This document shows, in pieces, positions 45,393 through 53,325 of a stretch of DNA of 64,000 nucleotides. The stretch's first letter is position 1. The number at the start of each line of letters is the position of its first letter. Under the pieces are notes generated by a model. The model saw nothing but the letters and a program-made list of their open reading frames with translations, did not search any database and was not told the origin of the DNA. The DNA lies in the NCBI RefSeq assembly GCF_009870825.1, contig NZ_WTWY01000003.1, positions 186,001-250,000 on the forward strand. The letters run 5' to 3'. The position numbers and the translations under genes were made by a program. The stretch is from Paenibacillus sp. USDA918EY. GTDB taxonomy: Bacteria > Bacillota > Bacilli > Paenibacillales > Paenibacillaceae.

Positions 45393-46343
45393 TTAGGCCA
45401 ATTTCGATTTTTGAAGCTGTTCGACGATTGCGTCGCGCAGCGTCTCCATATACAGCGGGTCGCTGTTCAGCATGTCGATGCGCATGAGGCGCATGTCCAG
45501 CTCTTTGGCGACTTCCTGGGCTTCGATATCCAAGTCGTACAGCACTTCGAGATGGTCGGATACGAAGCCGATCGGAGCGACCAGCACGTTTTTGACCTGC
45601 TCTTTGCTCAGGCTGCGGAGCGTGTCGAGAATGTCCGGTCCGAGCCATGGTTCCGCGGTGCGTCCCGCGCTTTGCCAAGCAAACTGCCAAGACGTGATGC
45701 CGGTTTTTTCGGCAATCGCGCGCGAAGTCTCAAGCAGCTGCTCCGGATACGGATCGCCGGCCTTCAAGATTCTTTCCGGCAGGCTGTGCGCGCTGAACAG
45801 CACGCGGACTTCGCTTGGCTCCGCTCCCGCTTCCTTGAAGAGGTCCAGCTTCGCTTTGACGCGGCGGCTGAACGCTTCGATCAGCTGCGGATGCAGATGA
45901 TAGCTTTTGACGAACGTGAATTCCACCCCGACTTCGTCCGCTTTGGCTTGGGCGCGTTTGACATAGCTCTCCACGCTCATCGTGGAATAATGCGGGGCAA
46001 GAACGATCCCAACCGCTTTTTTGATGCCGTCCTTCGCCATCCGCTCGATGCCGTCTTCAATGAACGGGCTGGCATGCTTAAGCCCCTGATAGCAGACGTA
46101 TTCGACGTCCAGCAACCGGCTCTCGGTGTCGAGCGCCTCCTGCAGGTTTTCTACTTGATGGTTCGTATTTTCGCGAAGCGGGAACACGCCGCCCACGATC
46201 GCTTTATAACGGTCCGTCAGCTCTTCGAGCTGCTCGGGGGAAGGCGCATGTCCGCGGCGGATGTGCGTGTAATACGCTTCAATGCCTTCCATGCTTTCCG
46301 GAGTGCCGTAGGACATGACTAAAACGCCGATTTTGGTTTTCAC
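45393..46343 (-). CDS. hemH: Ferrochelatase (coproporphyrin ferrochelatase of Gram-positives)
   Basis: Inserts iron into coproporphyrin III in the Gram-positive haem route. Core motifs: VLVMSYGTPES at the N-terminus, VLAPHYSTMS with the metal His, LFSAHSLPERI and FVSDHLEVLYDLDIEA. Length 316 aa matches CpfC/HemH of Bacillus. It is 37 bp after hemE. The third gene of the usual hemEHY cluster (coproporphyrinogen oxidase) is not next to it. Confidence 0.95.
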   Translation of the reverse strand: MKTKIGVLVMSYGTPESMEGIEAYYTHIRRGHAPSPEQLEELTDRYKAIVGGVFPLRENTNHQVENLQEALDTESRLLDVEYVCYQGLKHASPFIEDGIERMAKDGIKKAVGIVLAPHYSTMSVESYVKRAQAKADEVGVEFTFVKSYHLHPQLIEAFSRRVKAKLDLFKEAGAEPSEVRVLFSAHSLPERILKAGDPYPEQLLETSRAIAEKTGITSWQFAWQSAGRTAEPWLGPDILDTLRSLSKEQVKNVLVAPIGFVSDHLEVLYDLDIEAQEVAKELDMRLMRIDMLNSDPLYMETLRDAIVEQLQKSKLA

Positions 46344-46380
46344 GAAGCAATCACCTCTACTAAATATTGAACTTGATTTA

Positions 46381-47430
46381 TCATTTGCCTTGTTTCAAAG
46401 CCGATGCCGAGTACTCATGAATATATTCCGTCAATTCCTTGAGTTTATCCAGCGACGCTTCCGGGAACAGGCCGTGTCCCAAATTAAAAATAAACCCGGG
46501 CTCCGCGATCCCTTCATCGATGATTTCTTTGGCATACCGTTTGATCGTCTCCATAGGCGCGGTCAAAACATAAGGATCGAGGTTGCCCTGCATCGCGAAT
46601 TTGCCTCCCGTCCGTTTCCGACCTTCCGCGATCGACACCCGCCAATCCAGCCCGATGACGTCCGCCTGAAGCTTGTTCAGCGTCGGCAGCAGCTCGCCGG
46701 AGCTTACGCCCGGGAAATAAATTTTTGGTACATTCAAATCCGAAAGTTCGGCAAAGATACGGGTAATGGTAGGCAGCACATAGATTTGAAAATCTTTCGG
46801 CGCAAGCGCCCCCACCCAGCTGTCGAACAGCTGGAACGCCTTGCCTCCGTTTTGGATATGGGACCGCACATAGGTAATGACCATGTCTCCAAGCTTGTCC
46901 ATCAGCAACTGCCATACTTCCGGCTCGCTGTACATCAGCGTTTTCGTTAAAATATAGCTTTTGGACGGACGGCCTTCGATCAAGTAGCTCGCAATCGTAA
47001 ACGGCGCTCCGGCAAACGTGATCAGCGGAACCTGAAGCTCGCGGTCGAGGATGCGAATGGTCTCCATAATATGGGATAAGTCCTTTTCCACGTCGATCGG
47101 GCGCAGCTTCTCCACGTCCGCTTTGCTTCGGATCGGGTTGTCGATCACCGGTCCGATATTTTTAACAATATCGAAATCGACGCCGAGGGAAGCGACCGGA
47201 TTCATGATGTCCGAATACAAAATGGCCGCGTCTACGCCCAGTTTCCGTACGGGCATCATCGTGATTTCGGCCGCAAGCTCCGGCTGCCGGCATATTTCAA
47301 GCAGCGTATATTTTTCTTTTATTTTGCGGTATTCAGGGTCGTATCTGCCCGCTTGTCTCATATACCAGACAGGTACATGGCCGATGTCCTGTTTGTAGCT
47401 GGCGCGTATGAGCGTGTCGTTATAGGTCAT
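46381..47430 (-). CDS. hemE: Uroporphyrinogen III decarboxylase
   Basis: Removes four carboxyl groups to give coproporphyrinogen III. Signatures: YMRQAGRYDPEYR near the N-terminus, ILYSDIMNP, FAGAPFTIASYLIEG, QLFDSWVGAL, and the C-terminal FNLGHGLFPEA. Length 349 aa is normal. GGAGG is 8 nt before the ATG. First gene of hemEH; divergent from an MFS exporter. Confidence 0.95.
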   Translation of the reverse strand: MTYNDTLIRASYKQDIGHVPVWYMRQAGRYDPEYRKIKEKYTLLEICRQPELAAEITMMPVRKLGVDAAILYSDIMNPVASLGVDFDIVKNIGPVIDNPIRSKADVEKLRPIDVEKDLSHIMETIRILDRELQVPLITFAGAPFTIASYLIEGRPSKSYILTKTLMYSEPEVWQLLMDKLGDMVITYVRSHIQNGGKAFQLFDSWVGALAPKDFQIYVLPTITRIFAELSDLNVPKIYFPGVSSGELLPTLNKLQADVIGLDWRVSIAEGRKRTGGKFAMQGNLDPYVLTAPMETIKRYAKEIIDEGIAEPGFIFNLGHGLFPEASLDKLKELTEYIHEYSASALKQGK

Positions 47431-47470
47431 GAAGGGGCCTCCAATGTTTTTTAGAATTTCTCTAATCTAT

Positions 47471-47499
47471 ATTATGCCCTTTTTAAAAGTAAGTAACAA
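47471..47499 (-). promoter_or_regulatory. hemE promoter
   Basis: Minus strand TTGTTA (47499-47494) and CATAAT (47476-47471) with a 17-nt spacer. Confidence 0.55.
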
Positions 47500-47520
47500 C
47501 CGGATGTCCGCAAATTCGGG

Positions 47521-47545
47521 TGACAATAGTATGACAACTGTGACA
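47521..47545. repeat. Three TGACA direct repeats between hemE and MFS promoters
   Basis: TGACA at 47521, 47532 and 47541 (spacing 11 and 9). They lie upstream of both divergent promoters. A regulator site is possible; no known consensus is matched. Confidence 0.35.
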
Positions 47546-47564
47546 TGGGTCCTTTGCGCAAATA

Positions 47565-47573
47565 TGCTATACT
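47565..47573 (+). promoter_or_regulatory. Promoter of the MFS gene, extended -10
   Basis: TGCTATACT at 47565-47573; no good -35 at 17 nt. Transcription would start near 47580, within 60 nt of the gene. Confidence 0.5.
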
Positions 47574-47634
47574 GGAATAACCTGTGTTTTTCATCCCGCG
47601 ATTTCAGTCACAAAGAAAGGAAGTGAAAAGCACA

Positions 47635-48846
47635 TTGAAACCGTGGAAAGTTAATTTGATTGTGCTTTGGATCGGCCAGTTTCTGGTCAACTCCGGAATG
47701 ACGATGATCACCCCGTTCCTGTCCCTGTATCTGGCGAAAGATCTGGGAGTGCGGGGCGAGCATGAAATCGGCTTGTGGGCAGGTTTGATTTTTGCGGCCA
47801 ACTTCATGACTTCGTTCATTTTCCAGCCCCTTTGGGGCAAACTGGCCGACCGGTACGGACGCAAAATCATGCTGCTTCGCTCCGGCTTCGGCATGGCGAT
47901 CGTCATTACGCTGATGGGCTTTGCCCGCAATCCTTGGGAGCTGCTGCTGCTGCGTCTGCTGAACGGCACGATCTCCGGCTTCAACCCTGCTTCGATTTCG
48001 CTCGTGTCCGGCACGACCCCGAAAGAACGGATGGGCTTTGCGATGGGGATCATGCAGTCCGGCTCCGTGGCCGGAACGATTCTCGGACCGCTGATCGGAG
48101 GAGGCCTCGCCGATTTGTTCGGGTTCCGCCCTATTTTTTACATTATCGGGATTCTTATTTTCGTGGCGTCGCTGCTGGCGCTTTTTCTCGTCAAAGAAAA
48201 CTTCAACCGCGAAGAAGCCGCAAAACAGCCGCAAGCCTCCGTGCTTGCCGGATTCAAGGAGCTGACGAAAATCCCGCAGCTTCCGGCATTGTTCGCCGTA
48301 ACTTTTTTGCTGCAGTTCGCGATGATGAGTCCGATGTCGCTGCTGCCGCTGTATGTTGAAAAGCTGCATGCCTCCGAGGTCAACCTGGCGTTCTGGGCCG
48401 GCATGGTGAGCGCCGTAACCGGGTTGTCCAACATGATCACCTCGCCGATTCTCGGCAAGCTGAGCGACAAAGTCGGTGCGCACCGGATTTTGACCTTCGC
48501 CTTGATCGGCGCCGGGGTGATGCTCATTCCGCAGGCTTTCGTCCAATCGGTATGGCAGCTCATTATCGTCCGGTTCCTGATGGGCGTTTTTATGGGCGGC
48601 CTGCTGCCGAGCGTCAATGCGCTGATCCGCTCTTATACGCCGGACGGCATGGAAAGCCGGGCCTTCGGCTTCAATACGAGCACGCTGGCGCTCGGGAACA
48701 TGCTGGGCGCTTTGGTCGGCGGATTTTTGTCCGGCTTTATCGGCATCGAAGGGTTATTTATCATCTCCGGATGCCTGCTGCTGCTCAATATGGTATGGGT
48801 GCGCCTCAAGCTTTATAAAAAGGGCAATGCTCCGCAATTCCGGTAG
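47635..48846 (+). CDS. MFS drug/efflux transporter
   Basis: Major facilitator exporter, 403 aa, twelve membrane helices. The loop 2-3 motif GKLADRYGRKIMLL and motif C-like MGIMQSGSVAGTILGPLIGG place it among drug:H+ antiporters of the YttB/MdtG type. The start is TTG, 11 nt after GGAAG; a GTG four codons earlier overlaps the site. Divergent from hemE. Substrate unknown; no transcription factor is adjacent. Confidence 0.9.
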   Translation: MKPWKVNLIVLWIGQFLVNSGMTMITPFLSLYLAKDLGVRGEHEIGLWAGLIFAANFMTSFIFQPLWGKLADRYGRKIMLLRSGFGMAIVITLMGFARNPWELLLLRLLNGTISGFNPASISLVSGTTPKERMGFAMGIMQSGSVAGTILGPLIGGGLADLFGFRPIFYIIGILIFVASLLALFLVKENFNREEAAKQPQASVLAGFKELTKIPQLPALFAVTFLLQFAMMSPMSLLPLYVEKLHASEVNLAFWAGMVSAVTGLSNMITSPILGKLSDKVGAHRILTFALIGAGVMLIPQAFVQSVWQLIIVRFLMGVFMGGLLPSVNALIRSYTPDGMESRAFGFNTSTLALGNMLGALVGGFLSGFIGIEGLFIISGCLLLLNMVWVRLKLYKKGNAPQFR

Positions 48847-48945
48847 CGAACGGATGTATGGTCAAGGATGTGGGGAACGCGCGCCTCGGCTTCGCAGCTG
48901 ATGCAGATACTTTGCGGGGAGCCCCGAATTATAAACCCTATAATG

Positions 48946-48986
48946 AAAAAAGGTGGCGCAGGATTGATCCTGCCCACCTTTTTTTG
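48946..48986. terminator. Bidirectional terminator, MFS gene / O-methyltransferase gene
   Basis: AAAAAGGTGG-GCAGGAT pairs with ATCCTGC-CCACCTTTTT; A-run left, T-run right. Confidence 0.92.
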
Positions 48987-48997
48987 CTGCCCTGGAC

Positions 48998-49636
48998 TTA
49001 TCGCTGCTGCGGTTTCACCATCGCCACGGCCAATCCGTCGTATGCCGGCAAAATCGTGCCGATCAGGCGTTCATCGGTCGCCATCGACTCGTTGAAACGG
49101 CGGATCGCTTGCACCGAAGGTCCGTTTTTGTCGGGGTTCAGCGTTCTTCCGCGCAAAAACGTGTTGTCCCCGGCAATGATTGCCCCGGGATTCGCCAGTT
49201 CAATGGCATATTCGAGGTATGCCGGGTAATTCTCCTTATCGGCATCGATAAAAAAGAAATCGAATTTCCGGCCTTCCTGCTTTAAGGTTTCGAGGCTGTC
49301 CACAGCCAGTCCGACCTTAAATTCCACCTGGTCGCCGAAACCGGCTTCCGTCAGGTGCGCCAAAGCCAGATCGGCATATTCCTGCTTGAGCTCAAGCGAC
49401 GTCAACCGTCCCTGCGGCGCCAGGCCTCTGGCCAGGCAGATCCCGCTGTAGCCGCCCAAAGCCCCGATTTCCAGCACCTGCTCGGCTTTTGTCGCCGCTA
49501 CCAGCATCGTCAAAAGACGTCCGTATCCCGGCGCAATGGAAATGGCCGGCATACCTTTGTCGGCGATATTTTGTTTTACGCGGGCCAGCAGCCCGTCATG
49601 TTCCAGAAAATGGTCCGCGTATTCTTCAGGATTCAT
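48998..49636 (-). CDS. SAM-dependent O-methyltransferase (CCoAOMT-like)
   Basis: Class I methyltransferase of the caffeoyl-CoA O-methyltransferase-like family, 212 aa. SAM-binding motif I is VLEIGALGGYSGICLA, with LTSLELKQEYADLA and the metal-site acids in FFFIDADKENYPAYLEY and AGDNTFLRG. Substrate unknown; it differs from TrmR of B. subtilis in its N-terminus. GAGGAGAGACAATCC precedes the ATG. Divergent from the RNA methyltransferase gene. Confidence 0.88.
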   Translation of the reverse strand: MNPEEYADHFLEHDGLLARVKQNIADKGMPAISIAPGYGRLLTMLVAATKAEQVLEIGALGGYSGICLARGLAPQGRLTSLELKQEYADLALAHLTEAGFGDQVEFKVGLAVDSLETLKQEGRKFDFFFIDADKENYPAYLEYAIELANPGAIIAGDNTFLRGRTLNPDKNGPSVQAIRRFNESMATDERLIGTILPAYDGLAVAMVKPQQR

Positions 49637-49684
49637 GGATTGTCTCTCCTCGCATTTTCATTCAAAAAATCGCATGGGAAAGGT

Positions 49685-49713
49685 TTGTTTCTCCCTCTGC
49701 ATTACCCTATACT
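49685..49713 (+). promoter_or_regulatory. Promoter of the RNA methyltransferase gene
   Basis: TTGTTT (49685-49690) and TATACT (49708-49713), spacer 17 nt. A GTCAGC/GCTGAC hairpin lies in the leader at 49752-49767. Confidence 0.65.
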
Positions 49714-49815
49714 ATTATAGAATGAAATTGGAGGGATTCAATCCGTTCCGTCAGCCGAGGCTGACATTGGAATACATACGAATCGCATCTGAGAAAATGG
49801 AGTTGAACATCGCTT

Positions 49816-50955
49816 ATGCCCCGCTTGCAATTGATTGCTACCGCGCCGATGGGCCTCGAGTCGATCGTCGCGCGTGAACTTAAAGAATTGGGTTATGCAG
49901 ACATGGAGGTCGAAAACGGCCGCGTCACCTTTACCGGCGACCTGAAGGACATCTGCCGCTGCAACTTGTGGCTGCGCACGTCGGACCGGATTCTCGTGAA
50001 AATGGGAGAGTTCCCGGCCAAAACGTTTGACGAGCTGTTCGAAGGAACCAAAGCGCTCCCTTGGGAGCAATGGATTCCGGCCGACGGGGAATTCCCCGTC
50101 GAAGGACGCTCGCATCATTCCCAGCTGAGCAGCGTTCCCGCCTGCCAAGGAATCGTCAAAAAGGCGATCGTCGAAAAGCTGAAGCAAAGCTACCGTACCG
50201 ATTGGTTCCAGGAAAACGGGGCGCGTTACGTCATCGAAGTGAACCTGCACAAAGACGTCGCGCTCCTGACGCTGGACACGACGGGACCTGCGCTCCATAA
50301 ACGCGGGTACCGGAAACTCGTCACCGAAGCGCCGATCAAGGAAACGATGGCCGCGGCCATGCTGCAGCTGAGCCGTTGGAACGTCTCCCGTCCGCTGTAC
50401 GACCCGTTCTGCGGCTCCGGCACCATCCTGATCGAAGCGGCGATGATGGGCTGGAACATCGCGCCGGGGCTGCGCCGCTCGTTTCCTTCCGAGCATTGGC
50501 GCATCATCCCCGAGCAGCTTTGGAGCGAAGCCCGGGAGGAAGCGTTTGACGCCGTTCGGGACGACGAGCCGCTGCAGCTTACCGGCAGCGACAACGACCC
50601 GAAGGCGATCGAAATCGCCAAGGCGGCCGCAAAAAGCGCCGGCTTTGCGCGCGACATCGCATTCCATGTCCTGCCTGCTTCGAAAATCAAACCCGAAGGC
50701 GAATACGGCTGCCTGATCACCAACCCGCCATACGGCGAACGGCTGAGCGAAAAAGCCGAAGTCGAGAAGCTGATCCGCCAGCTCGGTTTTACCTCCGCCC
50801 AGCTGCCGACCTGGTCCTTTTTCGCCATCAGCCCGACCAAGCAGTTTGAGCATTATTTCGGACGGAAAGCCGATAAAAGACGCAAGCTGTACAACGGACG
50901 GATCGAATGCCAGTACTACCAGTATTTCGGTCCGCTTCCGCCGCGGAAACATTGA
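49816..50955 (+). CDS. THUMP-domain 23S rRNA methyltransferase (YpsC/RlmL-N type)
   Basis: SAM-dependent RNA methyltransferase, 379 aa: an N-terminal ferredoxin-like/THUMP region (about residues 1-160, including EVNLHKDVALLTLDTTG) and a Rossmann UPF0020 domain with DPFCGSGTILIEA and the catalytic N6-adenine type motif ITNPPYGERL. This is the stand-alone form that in E. coli is the N-terminal half of RlmKL (m2G2445). Start ATG 49816 has only a distant GGAG (13 nt); no better start is seen. Confidence 0.92.
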   Translation: MPRLQLIATAPMGLESIVARELKELGYADMEVENGRVTFTGDLKDICRCNLWLRTSDRILVKMGEFPAKTFDELFEGTKALPWEQWIPADGEFPVEGRSHHSQLSSVPACQGIVKKAIVEKLKQSYRTDWFQENGARYVIEVNLHKDVALLTLDTTGPALHKRGYRKLVTEAPIKETMAAAMLQLSRWNVSRPLYDPFCGSGTILIEAAMMGWNIAPGLRRSFPSEHWRIIPEQLWSEAREEAFDAVRDDEPLQLTGSDNDPKAIEIAKAAAKSAGFARDIAFHVLPASKIKPEGEYGCLITNPPYGERLSEKAEVEKLIRQLGFTSAQLPTWSFFAISPTKQFEHYFGRKADKRRKLYNGRIECQYYQYFGPLPPRKH

Positions 50956-50996
50956 TAATCGCAAGGCGGTAACAAAAGATTTCCTATGGAAGATAT

Positions 50997-51036
50997 GCAA
51001 AAACCGGATTCCCCAGATGGGGAGTCCGGTTTTTTA
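50997..51036. terminator. Bidirectional terminator, YpsC-type gene / aldo-keto reductase
   Basis: AAAACCGGA(T)TCCCC pairs with GGGGA(G)TCCGGTTTT around AGAT, with T-run on the right and A-run on the left. Confidence 0.92.
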
Positions 51037-51089
51037 ATGAAAGACGCGTTCAAGCAGCCAGTCCGCATGAAACCTTCCTGCGCAAAAGC

Positions 51090-51914
51090 TTAGAAAAAAA
51101 GCTCGTCCGGGTTCGTTCCGACCCGCTGATCTTCATTCAGCGCATCGATCCGTTCCAATTCGGATGGCGTCAGCTCGAAATCGAAAATGGCCGCGTTTTC
51201 CCGAATGCGCTCCGGCGTAACGGATTTCGGGATCGTCACGATCCGGCTTTGCAGGTTCCAGCGCAAAATGACCTGCGCCGGGGTTTTGCCGTATTTCCGG
51301 GCAATCTCCAGCAGCGTCTCGTTATCCCCGAGCCTTCCTTTCATAAGCGGGCTCCAGGCTTCGATCTGGATGCCGTGCGCGCTGCAAAAATCCCGGAGCG
51401 GCCGCTGGCTCAGGCGCGGGTGAAGCTCAACCTGGTTCACGGCCGGAACGACGCGGCTGTCTTTCAGAAGCTCTTCCAAATGGTGAACGTGGAAATTGCT
51501 GACGCCGATGGCGCGGACGGCCCCTTCCTCATAAAGGCGCTCCATCGCTTTCCAAGTATCCTTAAACTTGTCCTTGCCCGGCCAATGGATCAAATACAGA
51601 TCGACAACGTTTAGACCCAGCCGTTTCCGGCTTGCTTCGAAAGCACGGAGCGTGGAGTCGTATCCCTGGTCGTCGTTCCAGACCTTCGTCGTTACGAAAA
51701 TCTCGTCTCTCTCGACGCCGCTGTCGGCGATCGCTTTGCCGACCTCCTCTTCGTTCCCGTAGACGGCGGCGGTATCTATGCTCCGATATCCCGTTTCCAG
51801 AGCAACCTTGACGGCCTCATACACCTCATTGCCTTTTGCCTGATATGTACCGAACCCAAACCACGGCATGGCGATTCCATTGTTCAGCGTCGTGTTATCC
51901 GTTATATGTTTCAA
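51090..51914 (-). CDS. Aldo/keto reductase (YvgN/diketogluconate-reductase type)
   Basis: NADPH-dependent aldo-keto reductase, 274 aa. Active-site tetrad regions visible: RSIDTAAVYGNE (Asp and Tyr), VTTKVWN (Lys) and YLIHWPG (His), with the C-terminal IPKSVTPERIRENAAIFDFEL cofactor site. Likely reduces methylglyoxal-type aldehydes by analogy with YvgN. Monocistronic between two terminators. Confidence 0.93.
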   Translation of the reverse strand: MKHITDNTTLNNGIAMPWFGFGTYQAKGNEVYEAVKVALETGYRSIDTAAVYGNEEEVGKAIADSGVERDEIFVTTKVWNDDQGYDSTLRAFEASRKRLGLNVVDLYLIHWPGKDKFKDTWKAMERLYEEGAVRAIGVSNFHVHHLEELLKDSRVVPAVNQVELHPRLSQRPLRDFCSAHGIQIEAWSPLMKGRLGDNETLLEIARKYGKTPAQVILRWNLQSRIVTIPKSVTPERIRENAAIFDFELTPSELERIDALNEDQRVGTNPDELFF

Positions 51915-52027
51915 GCTGCTTCGCTCCTTCCCTTAGGATGATAATTTGCATCAAATATCAGTTTCATTATACCATGCCTCCACGGCTTCCCCCAAAACGC
52001 CCTTCCCGACATGATCGGAGTCCAAAA

Positions 52028-52064
52028 AAAGTCCCGCAAAGCTTCATCTTCGCGGGACTTTAGA
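52028..52064 (-). terminator. Terminator of the small gene at 52073
   Basis: AAAGTCCCGCGAAG pairs with CTTTGCGGGACTTT on the minus strand and is followed by seven T. Confidence 0.9.
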
Positions 52065-52072
52065 CAGGCAAC

Positions 52073-52357
52073 TTATTTCGTTTGTTCTCCTTGCTGGCGG
52101 GAAGCGATGGAAGCCAGACGGCTTTTTTCCTCGGCCAGCATTTCCTCGGCCATCTCCACGGCTTGTCCGTTCAAGCTGTTGCCGGCTTGGCGCACCGCCT
52201 GTTCGGTATGGACGAGACGGTTTTGGGCCTGCTCGATCATCCGGTCGTTCGGATGGGACATCGCCTGGGAAACCGCGTAATGCAGCTTCTCCACGGAATT
52301 CTGCGCTTGGGAAATCGGATTTTGCGATTGCAGGCTGGAATCGTATCGGGATGCCAT
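52073..52357 (-). CDS. Small helical hypothetical protein, 94 aa
   Basis: A hydrophilic, Gln/Ala-rich helical protein (SLQSQNPISQAQNSVEKLHYAVSQ, ending RQQGEQTK) with no membrane segment and no recognised domain. GAAGGAGAGAGCAGCCC precedes the ATG. It has its own terminator. The pattern of repeated A-x3-Q/H residues suggests a helical bundle or coiled coil. Function unknown. Confidence 0.7.
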   Translation of the reverse strand: MASRYDSSLQSQNPISQAQNSVEKLHYAVSQAMSHPNDRMIEQAQNRLVHTEQAVRQAGNSLNGQAVEMAEEMLAEEKSRLASIASRQQGEQTK

Positions 52358-52466
52358 GGGCTGCTCTCTCCTTCATTCGAAAAGTTGCTATCCACCCTAT
52401 AGGATGGAGCTTCCGGTGAAGAAGTATGCATGACACACGGCCCCGTGTCCTTTTGCCCGCTGACGG

Positions 52467-52769
52467 TTAATGGTCTCCGTGGTTTCCTTTGGACGGGTTG
52501 GTAATGACGAAACCTTCCTGCGGAAAATACAAATAGTCGATTTTCACCCCGTCAAGCAGCGGCTCGCTGCGGTCCAAGAGCACGTCGATGTTTTTGTCGG
52601 TGCTGACGATCTCGTCATTTTCGCCGGGTTTGTCCAAATCCAGGCCATAGTGGGCATGGTCTCCATGTGCATGCGTCACGAGCACGCGAAGCTTCAGATC
52701 CCGGTTTTCTTCTTTCTCCAGTTCTTTTTGCAGCACTTTGGCCGCATTGCGCGTAATTTTGCAATTCAT
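52467..52769 (-). CDS. HesB/IscA-fold protein with His replacing the Fe-S cysteines
   Basis: A 100-aa protein of the HesB/YadR/YfhF (A-type iron-sulfur carrier) fold: N-terminal ITRNAAKVLQKELEKEE, middle LRVLVTHAHGDHAHYGLDLD, then LDGVKIDYLYFPQEGFVITNPSKGNHGDH. In cluster carriers the middle and tail hold Cys (GGGCSG.QYGL and GxCGCG); here both are replaced by His/Asp (THAHGDHAHYGL, GNHGDH). Only one Cys (residue 3) remains. It may bind a metal other than an Fe-S cluster. Function unknown. Confidence 0.8.
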   Translation of the reverse strand: MNCKITRNAAKVLQKELEKEENRDLKLRVLVTHAHGDHAHYGLDLDKPGENDEIVSTDKNIDVLLDRSEPLLDGVKIDYLYFPQEGFVITNPSKGNHGDH

Positions 52770-52906
52770 CGTTTATCGACATCTCCCGTTTCTGAGGATA
52801 AAAGCATGACGAAAAGGAACACGTGGATCGGCGCAAACCTCCCGCGCGTGTGCATGTTCGTTTTCCTTATATCTTAAAAGAATCCATAACCGCCTGCAAG
52901 GGCGCG

Positions 52907-53173
52907 TTAGCGTTTGCCTCCCGAAGGCGGCATCTTGATGGACGGGTATTTCCGTTCCATTCGGGTAACGTACCATCCCATGACAATCAGCGTCACGCCG
53001 ATATCGTCGATCGGTACAAACGGCATCACATCCGGCAAAACCCAATACAATACTACAGGCACCACAAAAAGAAGCTTGTCCACCAGAGATACTTGCGGGG
53101 AGGAAAGATACATCCAACATTGGCCGGGCATATGGGACAGACGTCTGAGGGACATCAGTTTTCTCCATTTCAT
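52907..53173 (-). CDS. DUF1232 (YkvA-family) membrane protein
   Basis: Small membrane protein, 88 aa, of the DUF1232/YkvA family. The characteristic core VSLVDKLLFVVPVVLYWVLPDVMPFVPIDD, with the P-D-x-x-P-x-x-P-x-D-D turn, joins two hydrophobic helices; a basic tail MERKYPSIKMPPSGGKR follows. The ATG at 53173 is 8 nt past GGGAG; the upstream GTG is too close. Function of the family is unknown. A tandem repeat lies 36 bp upstream. Confidence 0.83.
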   Translation of the reverse strand: MKWRKLMSLRRLSHMPGQCWMYLSSPQVSLVDKLLFVVPVVLYWVLPDVMPFVPIDDIGVTLIVMGWYVTRMERKYPSIKMPPSGGKR

Positions 53174-53208
53174 GCTCACCCGCTCCCTTCAACTGACCTT
53201 CGAGTAAC

Positions 53209-53236
53209 CTTTACGATCAAAACTTTACGATCAAAA
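53209..53236. repeat. Perfect 14-bp tandem repeat
   Basis: CTTTACGATCAAAA twice in direct tandem (53209-53222, 53223-53236), in the upstream region of the DUF1232 gene. Could be a slippage duplication or a paired regulator site. Confidence 0.85.
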
Positions 53237-53325
53237 GAGGAGACCACCGCTCCATCGATACGGCGACGGCCGGCCCCCTCACAAGTAGTATACGTATTTT
53301 TACAGAAAATGTTTCAAGCTCCTTT

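Noticed and set aside
52467..52769. Metallo-beta-lactamase fold, because of the HAHGDHAH motif
   Set aside because: The protein is only 100 aa and the rest aligns with HesB/IscA; the other MBL motifs are missing.
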